DNA of 64,000 nt, from contig CAKQMS010000012.1 in assembly GCA_934254985.1 (NCBI GenBank), positions 1-64,000 of the forward strand, written 5' to 3'. The stretch comes from an uncultured Prevotella sp. (lineage in GTDB: Bacteria > Bacteroidota > Bacteroidia > Bacteroidales > Bacteroidaceae). A program made the position numbers and the translations under genes. The notes beneath the pieces were generated by a model. The model had not been told where the DNA came from. It worked only from the letters and a program-made list of their open reading frames with translations, and did no database searches. Below are positions 1 to 7,350 of the stretch, one piece after another. Numbering within the stretch: position 1 is the first letter of the stretch; each line of letters opens with the position of its first letter.

Positions 1-6
1 ATATGA

Positions 7-288
7 AATCTGCACACAAATAAGAGGGAAAGAATAAAAAATCAGAGCCGTGACACAGTTCTGTTTACACTACCGCATCGTTCCATATACTATGCTGTAG
101 GGTATGTAGATTATTCTAAGTTGATGCCGAGTGAGATTGATTTTGTTCCTAGGCAAGAGTTGATGAAGGATTGGGAGGGTGATTATACAGAGATGTGTAA
201 CCACTTTATCTATGGTCAGACTTTATCTTTCGAAAAACTTTTAGAGCGAATCAAGGAGTTGCAAGATAGGTTTAGAAAAGCCTTTTAG
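7..288 (+). pseudogene. C-terminal fragment of an AbiEii-like nucleotidyltransferase toxin
   Basis: An open frame of 93 codons ends at TAG 286-288. It has no plausible start and is preceded in frame by TGA at 4-6. The residues read like the tail of AbiEii/AbiGii-type toxins: a YAVGYVDYSKL segment, then MPSEIDFVP, then a WEGDYTEM helix and the closing LLERIKELQDRF. In that family the tail follows the catalytic nucleotidyltransferase domain and the partner is an AbiEi antitoxin; neither is in the window. The in-frame stop suggests a frameshifted or decayed gene, though the rest lies outside the window. The family assignment is from memory of its C-terminal pattern and is moderate at best. Confidence 0.4.
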
Positions 289-634
289 CGACTTTTACTC
301 CTTAATAAAATGTTCAATATAAAAGTAGGAAGACTATAAGTGCTTGGTATTCAGCCCTAATATTCCTCAGGGATGATGAAGTAAGTTGCTTTCATTCAAT
401 GACTTAATAGGTTTCGTCCGTTTTCGAAGCTACGTCTCGAACAATCCATGCTTTCTATCAAATGTATCTATGCTTTCTATCAAACGAGTTTTTGCTTGCA
501 GTCAAATGTCAATATGATTGCAAGCAAATATTATTTGATACAAAGGATAGCTATACCACAATTATATCTAATGAAATTTCCCTTATGACATTTTCTCTTT
601 GAGCGATTCAGATAGAATGATTATAGAGAGCTAT
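289..634. other. Intergenic region without a gene
   Basis: About 350 bases between the toxin remnant and the tRNA-Tyr terminator. I see no credible coding frame and no consensus promoter. The only structure is the 22-bp tandem array at 449-536, listed separately. Confidence 0.6.
449..536. repeat. Tandem array, four degenerate 22-bp units
   Basis: Units start at 449, 471, 493 and 515. The first two share their first 14 bases (TGCTTTCTATCAAA). The third and fourth keep the TGCTT/TGATT start and the central CAAA. No spacers separate the units, so it is not a CRISPR. The period matches two other arrays in the window (22262-22371 and 48125-48212) with unrelated sequences. Confidence 0.65.
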
Positions 635-671
635 AAAACAAAAAAACTCACAACTAATTAAGTTGTGAGTT
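635..671 (-). terminator. Intrinsic terminator of tRNA-Tyr
   Basis: A perfect 11-bp stem (645-655 with 661-671) and a 5-nt loop lie 9 bases 3' of the tRNA. Read on the minus strand it is followed by a run of seven T. Confidence 0.8.
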
Positions 672-680
672 ATGCTTTTG

Positions 681-762
681 TGGGTAGTGATGGATTCGAA
701 CCACCGAAGGCATCGCCAGCAGATTTACAGTCTGCCCCATTTGGCCACTCTGGTAACTACCC
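681..762 (-). tRNA. tRNA-Tyr (GTA)
   Basis: On the minus strand the 7-bp acceptor stem GGGTAGT/ACTACCC closes an 82-nt cloverleaf with discriminator A at 681. The anticodon loop is CTGTAAA (anticodon GTA), there is a long type-II variable arm as expected for bacterial tRNA-Tyr, and the T arm contains GGTTCGAATCC. CCA is not encoded. It is a single gene with its own promoter box and terminator. Confidence 0.95.
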
Positions 763-779
763 GTTTTCTAAAAGCGATG

Positions 780-787
780 CAAAGGTA
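780..787 (-). promoter_or_regulatory. -7 box of the tRNA-Tyr promoter
   Basis: TACCTTTG on the minus strand, 17 bases before the tRNA 5' end. The -33 region is T-rich but has no clean TTTG. Confidence 0.6.
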
Positions 788-912
788 TGCTTTTATTTTG
801 AAAATAAAGAATGTTTCTCGTATTATTTACGTTTATTAACTAAAAATTCGTGTTTAATCTGTTATACCTTATATATATAGCATAGTAGCAATACCTTTTC
901 ATCGCTTTTTTG

Positions 913-2133
913 CTATTTTCGAGTTTGTGTGTTTGGTAAGAATCCTGCAATTATACCAAGAAGTGGAAGGTAGGCGCTAACTTTGAAGATGAATTCTATG
1001 CTTGTTTTATCGGCAAGCCAACCAAAGAAGGCTGAGCCAAGACCACCAAGACCGAACATCAAGCCAAAGAATATACCAGCAATCAAACCTACTTTATCTG
1101 GCATAAGGTCGGTTGCATAGACTACTATCGATGAAAATGCAGATGCAATAATCAAGCCTGAGAGGAAAGTGCAGACGATGGTCCATACAAAATTAGTATA
1201 AGGCATGATAAGGGCAAATGGAGCTGAACCTAGAATTGAGAACCAGATTACGTATTTTCTGCCAAACTTATCGCCCAACAGTCCTCCTGCTACTGTTCCT
1301 ATAGCGAAAGCTGCAAGGAAGACAAATAGGCATAGTTGTGAAGCTCCGACAGAAATGCCGAATTTGTCAATCAGGAAGAATGTGAAATAGCTTGTGATAC
1401 AAGAAGTATAGAAATACTTCGAGAATACAAGCATGATGAGAATGACTAATGCTCCATATTTAGCACGTTTAGAGATGTTTGTATTTATACCGACAGTCTT
1501 TTGCGGATGTTTGGTAGCATACGCCATACGAGCTTTATACCAAGAGCCAAGTCTAACCATGATAATGGCTGCCAGCAAGGCCGCTAAAGCGAAGAAGGAA
1601 ATTGAATGCTGACCAAAGGGGAGGATGATGGCTGCTGCAAGGAGTGGGCCAAGAGCAGAACCGCCATTACCGCCAACTTGGAAGATGGATTGTGCCAAAC
1701 TCTTTTTGCCTCCAGATGCCAATTGGGCTACGCGTGAGGCGGTAGGGTGGAAGACTGACGAGCCGAGACCGACAACACTAACGGCAAGAAGTATGAGTAG
1801 ATAGTTTTCGGCAAAAGCAAGAACCAATAATCCTACTAAAGTGAAGCACATACCTACGGATAGAGCGTATGGTCGTGGATGTTTATCGGCATAGAGTCCT
1901 GTGAAAGGCTGAAGTATGGACGACGTCATCTGAAAAATCAGAGTGATGATGCCTATTTGTGCAAAAGAGAAGTCGAATTTGTCTTTCAATATCGGATAAA
2001 TAGAAGGTATTATTGACTGTATCATGTCGTTTAGGAAATGTGAGATGCCGCATATTATCAGCATCGAATACACGGTTCCTTCAGTCATAGTATGGTTGCC
2101 CTTGATTTTATTTCCTATTGTCGATAAGTTCAT
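913..2133 (-). CDS. MFS efflux transporter, fosmidomycin-resistance (Fsr) type
   Basis: A 406-residue inner-membrane protein with about 12 hydrophobic segments. The N-terminal part has SHFLNDMIQSIIPSIYP and the loop GLYADKHPRP, and VVGLGSSVFHPTASR follows around residue 125; this combination marks the Fsr-like branch of the major facilitator superfamily, proton-driven drug or metabolite exporters. The substrate here is unknown. It starts 24 bases after the stop of the upstream GNAT gene, so the two are probably co-transcribed. An alternative start, MTEGTV, lies 15 codons inside; the sequence does not decide between them. Confidence 0.85.
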   Translation of the reverse strand: MNLSTIGNKIKGNHTMTEGTVYSMLIICGISHFLNDMIQSIIPSIYPILKDKFDFSFAQIGIITLIFQMTSSILQPFTGLYADKHPRPYALSVGMCFTLVGLLVLAFAENYLLILLAVSVVGLGSSVFHPTASRVAQLASGGKKSLAQSIFQVGGNGGSALGPLLAAAIILPFGQHSISFFALAALLAAIIMVRLGSWYKARMAYATKHPQKTVGINTNISKRAKYGALVILIMLVFSKYFYTSCITSYFTFFLIDKFGISVGASQLCLFVFLAAFAIGTVAGGLLGDKFGRKYVIWFSILGSAPFALIMPYTNFVWTIVCTFLSGLIIASAFSSIVVYATDLMPDKVGLIAGIFFGLMFGLGGLGSAFFGWLADKTSIEFIFKVSAYLPLLGIIAGFLPNTQTRK

Positions 2134-2157
2134 TTGTTGCTGATATTTCTTTTGTTG

Positions 2158-3138
2158 TTATTCGTTGTATATTCTAAATAAAAGTTTGTTTATCCATCCG
2201 ATGGAGAATTTAAACCAACGGTATTTGGCAATAGGCTTGCCACCAAAATTAAGGATGAATTTGCGATGTGGGTTGCCTGGAGTAGGAAGTCCTGCATCAA
2301 GGAATCTGAAGTGAGCATAGCCTTGGTTGTAGGCATAGTTTATAGCTTTCCACACCATAATATAATTAGGGTGCAGATGCATATAGCGCTTATTGCGTGA
2401 TGCAAGAAACCACAGATAAGCATTTGTTTCTGAATAGGCACATACGCATCCACCAATAAGCTTGTCTTTGTATTTCAATATAAACACATTAGCGTTCTTG
2501 CTTTTAGCAAGTTCAAGAAATTGATCGTAGGGTGGGATGAGTCTGCGCAGATTAAGCCTGTTGTTATTGCGAAGGATGGCATAGAAAGCCTTAATATCTG
2601 AATCAGTATCGGCTATTTCTACTCTGATATTATCAGTATCCATATTCGCAATATATTTCTGAGCTTTTGGCAAAAGTCGCTCTTCTGGTGATTTGGAATG
2701 AAGAGAGTTGTGAACTTCTTGCCAGTTTACACAGAAATAGCCTTCCTTACGGAAATAGCGATAGCCAAACATCTTTTGCGAAAGGTCGCTAAATTCTACA
2801 AACAAGCAAAGCTTACGGCGAAACTTCCGTGTAATGGCTCTAAGCATCATGCCAAAAACCTTTTCTTTGTCAGTACATACAGGTTCATAGTCGCCTTCGC
2901 CATGTATGCGCCCTTGGGTAAACAAGTATGGAGGCATGAGTGAGCCACGCCTACGTATGATTGCCAACAAATGGGCAACAACTATTCCTTCGTCGGTAGT
3001 AGCAACTGCCATATACGGCGATTGCGCCGAAGAGCGTTCTATTATGCCAAACAGCTCTACGCTATGAAAGAAGTTGTTGCATGTCATCTGTGGCAACTCT
3101 TTGCTATTGCTTATTATGCTTACCCTGATGTTTTGCAT
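2158..3138 (-). CDS. GNAT/FemAB-like acyltransferase
   Basis: 326 residues. The second half has the pattern of a GNAT-fold domain of the FemAB/Acetyltransf_6 kind: FYAILRNNNRLNLRRLIPP, then VFILKYKDKLIGGCVCAY, then YLWFLASRNKRYM and a C-terminal HFRFLDAGLPTPGNPH stretch. Relatives transfer amino acids or acyl groups in cell-wall or polysaccharide synthesis; the substrate cannot be told. There is no signal peptide, so it is cytoplasmic. It heads a two-gene unit with the Fsr-like transporter. Its promoter -7 box ends only 4 bases before the ATG, implying an almost leaderless transcript. Confidence 0.7.
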   Translation of the reverse strand: MQNIRVSIISNSKELPQMTCNNFFHSVELFGIIERSSAQSPYMAVATTDEGIVVAHLLAIIRRRGSLMPPYLFTQGRIHGEGDYEPVCTDKEKVFGMMLRAITRKFRRKLCLFVEFSDLSQKMFGYRYFRKEGYFCVNWQEVHNSLHSKSPEERLLPKAQKYIANMDTDNIRVEIADTDSDIKAFYAILRNNNRLNLRRLIPPYDQFLELAKSKNANVFILKYKDKLIGGCVCAYSETNAYLWFLASRNKRYMHLHPNYIMVWKAINYAYNQGYAHFRFLDAGLPTPGNPHRKFILNFGGKPIAKYRWFKFSIGWINKLLFRIYNE

Positions 3139-3142
3139 AATG

Positions 3143-3173
3143 CAAAATTAGAAAAATATCGATGAAGTTCAAA
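3143..3173 (-). promoter_or_regulatory. Consensus promoter of the GNAT gene, leaderless spacing
   Basis: On the minus strand TTTG (3170-3173), 19-base spacer, TAATTTTG (3143-3150), then four bases and the ATG at 3138. Confidence 0.75.
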
Positions 3174-3199
3174 ACTTTTATAAGTCTTTAACCAATAAG

Positions 3200-3407
3200 G
3201 AAATGAAAAACAAAAACTGCGTGTTTTGTTTTGTCATTCCATTCGCTTGCATCTTTAGATAAGATAGGCTGCGCTCAGAAATGAAAAACAAAAACTACGT
3301 GTTTTGTTTTGTCATTCCATTCGCTTCATCTTTAGATAAGATAGGCTGTGCTCAGGAATGAAAAACAAAAACTACGTGTTTTGTTTTGTCATTCCATTCG
3401 CTTGCAC
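3200..3407 (+). repeat. Three tandem copies of a promoter-like unit
   Basis: Units of 78 and 77 bp begin near 3200 and 3278, and a partial third begins near 3355. Each has ATGAAAAACAAAAACT, a short A/T inverted repeat, TTTTGTCATTCCATTCGCTT and, in the first two, CATCTTTAGATAAGATAGGCTG. Only the third copy ends in an intact -7 box. The copies are nearly identical, so the expansion is recent or maintained. Confidence 0.85.
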
Positions 3408-3415
3408 TATCTTTG
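3385..3415 (+). promoter_or_regulatory. kdsC promoter, consensus, leaderless spacing
   Basis: TTTG (3385-3388), 19-base spacer, TATCTTTG (3408-3415), then CAAT and the ATG at 3420. The predicted start point falls at or one base before the AUG. Confidence 0.8.
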
Positions 3416-3419
3416 CAAT

Positions 3420-3938
3420 ATGATAAACTATGATTTGAAAAAGATTAAAGCCATCGTGTTTGATGTAGACGGAGTATTGTCGATGCAAACAGTTGCTATG
3501 GATGCTGAGGGACAACCTCTGCGTACAGTAAATATTAAGGATGGATATGCCATACAGTTGGCTCAAAAGTTGGGACTGAAGATAGCCATTATAACAGGCG
3601 GACATTCAGACTCAATAAGAAAGAGATATGAGTACCTGGGAGTTGAAGACGTATACATGAAGGCTGCCGTAAAGACAGAAACTTATGCTGAACTGAAGAA
3701 GAAGTATTCGCTTAGCGATGATGAGATTATGTATATGGGCGACGACATTCCTGACTACCAGCTAATGCGCCTTTGTGGTTGTCCTTGTTGTCCTAAGGAT
3801 GCTTGCTCAGACATTAAGGCGATAAGCCTTTATATTAGCGATAAGAATGGCGGGTGCGGTTGTGCTCGTGATGTGATAGAGCAGGTGCTAAGAGCTCAAG
3901 GCAAATGGCTTGATGATGCAAAAGCCTTTGGGTGGTAA
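3420..3938 (+). CDS. kdsC: 3-deoxy-D-manno-octulosonate 8-phosphate phosphatase
   Basis: 172-residue HAD-superfamily phosphatase that removes phosphate from Kdo-8-phosphate, a cytoplasmic step towards the Kdo of lipopolysaccharide. HAD motif I is FDVDGVLS with Asp15 and Asp17; ITGGHS is motif II and YMGDDIPD is the metal-binding motif IV. The short cap-less form matches KdsC length. I place the start at MINYDLKK because the -7 box lies immediately upstream; the frame is open back to 3348, but that extension is promoter and repeat DNA. A Cys-rich [11 protein letters not shown] segment occurs near residue 120. maf follows after 33 bases. Confidence 0.9.
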   Translation: MINYDLKKIKAIVFDVDGVLSMQTVAMDAEGQPLRTVNIKDGYAIQLAQKLGLKIAIITGGHSDSIRKRYEYLGVEDVYMKAAVKTETYAELKKKYSLSDDEIMYMGDDIPDYQLMRLCGCPCCPKDACSDIKAISLYISDKNGGCGCARDVIEQVLRAQGKWLDDAKAFGW

Positions 3939-3971
3939 CTTGTTGTTTAACAATACATTTATCTCAAAACT

Positions 3972-4532
3972 ATGAAGTATAAGATTATATTATCGTCTAA
4001 CTCTCCCCGACGAAAAGAATTGTTGGCTGGACTTGATTTAGACTATGAGGTTAGGGTAGTGGATGGCATCGACGAGAGCTATCCTCACGACCTTCCGACA
4101 TCCGAAATACCAGTATACATATCAAAGAAAAAGGCTGCTGCTTATACTATTGGCGAAGGAGAATTGGTGCTGACTGCAGATACCGTTGTGGTGCTTGGCG
4201 ATGAAGTTTTGGGAAAGCCAAAAGACGAAACCGATGCTAAACGTATGCTTAGAGAATTGAGCGGCAAGACGCATCAGGTTATAACAGGTGTTTGCTTGAC
4301 TACTACTAGTAAGCAACAAGCTTTTGCAGTCACAACAGATGTAACTTTCAAGACTCTTACCGACGAAGAAATAGATTATTACGTCACACAATATAAGCCA
4401 TTAGACAAAGCTGGCGCCTATGGCATTCAGGAATGGATAGGATATATTGGCGTAACTTCGCTGAATGGTAGTTACTTTAATGTGATGGGATTGCCTGTGC
4501 AAAGAATATACGAAGCGTTAAATAACTTTTAG
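3972..4532 (+). CDS. maf: Maf-family nucleoside triphosphate pyrophosphatase
   Basis: 186 residues, the usual Maf length. Family hallmarks are the N-terminal SSNSPRRKELL, the LTADTVVVL segment with the catalytic Asp, and LGKPKDETDAKRMLRELSG. Maf proteins of this YhdE-like type hydrolyse dTTP and UTP (including modified forms) to monophosphates in the cytoplasm. It follows kdsC by 33 bases in the same direction and probably shares its promoter. Confidence 0.9.
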   Translation: MKYKIILSSNSPRRKELLAGLDLDYEVRVVDGIDESYPHDLPTSEIPVYISKKKAAAYTIGEGELVLTADTVVVLGDEVLGKPKDETDAKRMLRELSGKTHQVITGVCLTTTSKQQAFAVTTDVTFKTLTDEEIDYYVTQYKPLDKAGAYGIQEWIGYIGVTSLNGSYFNVMGLPVQRIYEALNNF

Positions 4533-4546
4533 TTCTTTATATTTCA

Positions 4547-4588
4547 ATTCTTCGTTCTTCATTCTTCGTTCTTCATTCTTCATTCTTC
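4547..4588. repeat. Polypyrimidine short repeat
   Basis: Repeated ATTCTTCGTTCTTC/ATTCTTC units between the convergent ends of maf and the T9SS plug gene. A similar tract ends at 38236, just after the LacI gene stop. Confidence 0.6.
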
Positions 4589-4590
4589 AC

Positions 4591-5874
4591 TTATCTCCTA
4601 ATCTGTCCGAAGCCAACCAATCTGTCGGTACGTCCGCCTATAGGGCGATAGTATACCAAGGCTTGGTATTGGTTTTCGGTTTGATAGAAGTTGCCTTCTG
4701 AAGGCACAGGTGCTGTGGTTCCGTCATTACGTAGCCACAGATATTGATAAGAGTAGTAGCCTTGTTTTAGTGGAAGCGTTGTTGTGTATAGTTGTGCCAA
4801 ATCATCATATTGCATCTCGTACTTAGGCTCAAAGCGGTCGTAAGTCCAAGAGGCATTGAGATAAACCTTGCCTTCAAGGCGTGGAGACTTTAAGCGGAAA
4901 TGAGTGAGAATGTAATCAGACGAATAGTCATTCTCAAAATTATCGCTATTTCTTATATAGAAAGCGCCATTAGCATCCTCGTCGTAGACATAACTTTGGC
5001 GTGGCTCATCTGTCCAAATCATGGCGTTATAGTTTTCGCCATCCCAAGATATTGTTTCTATACCGAGGGTAGGATGTCCAGGGTCAAGAATTTCAAACTT
5101 TCTATATTCATTGCCGCCATTAAAGATGAAGTCGCGACAATGATCCCAACGCAGCCCATCACTCATCACATATTGTGGCTTAGCGTTGACAACAGCATTA
5201 TCCCATCTTCCGTTTTGCATCATCACAGTTTTTATTTGTGTTTCTGGCGATGTGACAGTAAGATTTCCATATTTCAAATCCATAGCTATCTGCTGATGAC
5301 GTTTGTTGATGTCGTAGTCGGTATTGGTAGTTGTAGAAAGCCCAACTTTCATCAAAGGCTCAACAACCATAAAGCAGACAGTAAGGATAGGTGTGTCGTC
5401 ATTATTATTGTCAACTACAGTAAGGCGATAGTTGCCACCTATCTTCAGTCTGCAACGTTCGTTAGGTATCTGTAGCGAATAATGAGTGTAAAGAGTGTTG
5501 GTATTTATCGACTCTACGAGGTCGTCGATAGGATTGTCCTCATAGTAGCCTTCGCAATAGTCGCTTGTGAAGATTTCTTCGGATGTTGTCCAGTCTGCTT
5601 CACAATGTTCTATGCGATATGTATATCGATGATACTCGTGAGTGAGGTCATCAAACGAAATGTATATTGGTTCTCCACCAAGCTGAGTGATTGGAGGTAA
5701 AAGCCAATCTTTGCCTGCTACTACTTGAAGTGAAGTAATGGTAGGCGAGAGAATCTCATGTCTTTGTGCTAAGACAGGCGAGAAAGAGGAAAACAATAAA
5801 AGGGTACATGCACAACGGCATGCACCCTTAATATTGGATGTAATTATATTCTTTATGATAGAATGATTACTCAC
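4591..5874 (-). CDS. Type IX secretion system plug-like protein (DUF5103)
   Basis: 427 residues with an N-terminal signal peptide (hydrophobic [14 protein letters not shown], cleavage before Q). The body, with [20 protein letters not shown] early and the C-terminal [17 protein letters not shown], matches the family formerly called DUF5103. Members plug the lateral opening of the SprA/Sov translocon at the outer membrane when no substrate is passing. The start overlaps the end of pgk by 8 bases, so it is probably translated from the pgk transcript. No other T9SS gene lies in the window. Confidence 0.85.
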   Translation of the reverse strand: MSNHSIIKNIITSNIKGACRCACTLLLFSSFSPVLAQRHEILSPTITSLQVVAGKDWLLPPITQLGGEPIYISFDDLTHEYHRYTYRIEHCEADWTTSEEIFTSDYCEGYYEDNPIDDLVESINTNTLYTHYSLQIPNERCRLKIGGNYRLTVVDNNNDDTPILTVCFMVVEPLMKVGLSTTTNTDYDINKRHQQIAMDLKYGNLTVTSPETQIKTVMMQNGRWDNAVVNAKPQYVMSDGLRWDHCRDFIFNGGNEYRKFEILDPGHPTLGIETISWDGENYNAMIWTDEPRQSYVYDEDANGAFYIRNSDNFENDYSSDYILTHFRLKSPRLEGKVYLNASWTYDRFEPKYEMQYDDLAQLYTTTLPLKQGYYSYQYLWLRNDGTTAPVPSEGNFYQTENQYQALVYYRPIGGRTDRLVGFGQIRR

Positions 5875-7117
5875 CCTTGATAGCTGCTACACCTGGAAGA
5901 ACCTTGCCCTCGATAGCCTCGAGCAATGCACCACCACCTGTTGAAATATAAGAAACTTGATCAGCCAAGCCGAACTTGTTGATACAAGCTACTGAGTCAC
6001 CACCACCAATGAGTGAGAATGCACCTTCCTTAGTAGCCTCTGCGATTGCCTCAGCAATAGCCTTTGAACCACCAGCGAAGTTGTCGAACTCGAATACACC
6101 AGCAGGGCCATTCCAAAGGATAGTCTTAGCACCCTTGATAGCATTAGCGAAGAGCTCGCGTGTAGCAGGACCTGCGTCCATACCTTCCCAACCATCAGGG
6201 ATATCGTTAGATGGGCAAACCTTTGTGTTGCAGTCGTTCTTGAAATCGTCACCACAGATAGAGTCTGTACCAAGTACGAGGTTTACGCCATTCTCCTTAG
6301 CCTTCTTCATTACGTCGAGAGCTACGTCGAGCTTGTCGTCCTCGCAAATTGACATACCAATCTTACCACCCTGAGCCTTAGCGAATGTATAAGTCATACC
6401 ACCGCAAAGAATCAAGTTGTCAACCTTTGTAAGCAAGTTCTCGATGATACCAATCTTTGTAGAAACCTTAGAACCACCCATGATAGCTGTGAATGGGCGC
6501 TTGATGTTGCCAAGAACTGCGTCAACAGCCTTAACTTCCTTCTCCATCAAATAGCCAAGCATCTTGTGATCCTTGTCGAAGTAGTCTGCGATAACAGCTG
6601 TAGAAGCGTGCTTGCGGTGAGCTGTACCGAATGCGTCCATAACATATACGTCAGCGTAAGAAGCCAACTTCTTGGCAAATTCCTTCTGGCTTTCCTTCAT
6701 AGCCTTCTTTGCCTCGTCGTATTCTGGAGTACCCTTCTCAACACCTACAGGCTTGCCTTCCTCTTCTGGATAGAAACGAAGGTTCTCAAGCAACAAAGCC
6801 TCACCTGGCTTAAGAGCTGCAGTAGCCTCAGAAGCGTTAGCGCAGTCGTTAGCGAACTTAACCTCTACACCAAGGCGCTCAGAAACCTTAGCAACAATCT
6901 GAGAAAGAGAGAGCTTTGGATTAACCTTACCCTTAGGCTTACCCATGTGGCTCATCATGATGACTGCACCGCCATCAGCCAAAATCTTCTTAAGAGTAGG
7001 GAGGGCACCACGGATACGGGTGTCGTCGGTTACATTACCATTCTCGTCCAATGGAACGTTAAAATCTACACGAACGATTGCCTTCTTACCGGCAAAGTTA
7101 AATTGATCGATTGTCAT
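5867..7117 (-). CDS. pgk: Phosphoglycerate kinase
   Basis: 416 residues, the standard length. It transfers phosphate from 1,3-bisphosphoglycerate to ADP in glycolysis in the cytoplasm. The N-terminal substrate motif RVDFNVPL, the central [11 protein letters not shown] and the C-terminal nucleotide-site GGGDSVACI are all present. I start it at MTIDQFNF (7117); the frame is open to 7222, but that stretch contains the promoter -7 boxes. The T9SS plug gene overlaps its 3' end by 8 bases. rho lies upstream on the same strand, separated by a strong terminator. Confidence 0.97.
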   Translation of the reverse strand: MTIDQFNFAGKKAIVRVDFNVPLDENGNVTDDTRIRGALPTLKKILADGGAVIMMSHMGKPKGKVNPKLSLSQIVAKVSERLGVEVKFANDCANASEATAALKPGEALLLENLRFYPEEEGKPVGVEKGTPEYDEAKKAMKESQKEFAKKLASYADVYVMDAFGTAHRKHASTAVIADYFDKDHKMLGYLMEKEVKAVDAVLGNIKRPFTAIMGGSKVSTKIGIIENLLTKVDNLILCGGMTYTFAKAQGGKIGMSICEDDKLDVALDVMKKAKENGVNLVLGTDSICGDDFKNDCNTKVCPSNDIPDGWEGMDAGPATRELFANAIKGAKTILWNGPAGVFEFDNFAGGSKAIAEAIAEATKEGAFSLIGGGDSVACINKFGLADQVSYISTGGGALLEAIEGKVLPGVAAIKGE

Positions 7118-7168
7118 TTTACTTTGTATATTAATAAAATTAAAACTATTCTCTATAATATCTACATT

Positions 7169-7187
7169 CAAAGATACTGCAAAGGTA
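7169..7187 (-). promoter_or_regulatory. pgk promoter region, two adjacent -7 boxes
   Basis: On the minus strand TACCTTTG (7180-7187) and TATCTTTG (7169-7176) lie 11 bases apart upstream of pgk. Neither has a perfectly spaced TTTG, so which is used is unclear. Confidence 0.55.
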
Positions 7188-7290
7188 ACAAAAAAACTCA
7201 ATATGTCGGTATTCAATACCAATTATTTAGTTTTTTTTGCTTAGAACCTACGTCGCATGTATCAAACTGCAATGTGGGGTTTATAAAAGA

Positions 7291-7339
7291 AGGGTGTCAG
7301 ATATGAAATCGTTGTTGTTGATTTCATATCTGACACCCT
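7291..7339 (-). terminator. Strong hairpin terminator after rho
   Basis: A perfect 20-bp stem (7291-7310 with 7320-7339) with a 9-nt GTTGTTGTT loop, starting 12 bases after the rho stop. The minus-strand continuation is U-rich (TCTTTTAT). It separates rho from pgk. Confidence 0.8.
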
Positions 7340-7350
7340 ACTATATATTA

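Noticed and set aside
665-880. Open frame on the plus strand across the tRNA region
   Set aside because: It is antisense to tRNA-Tyr and its start lies in the terminator stem.
3348-3419. Longer N-terminus for KdsC, starting at the ATG-less frame opening near 3348
   Set aside because: This stretch is the third promoter repeat with the -33 and -7 boxes; the KdsC fold begins right after MINYDLKK.
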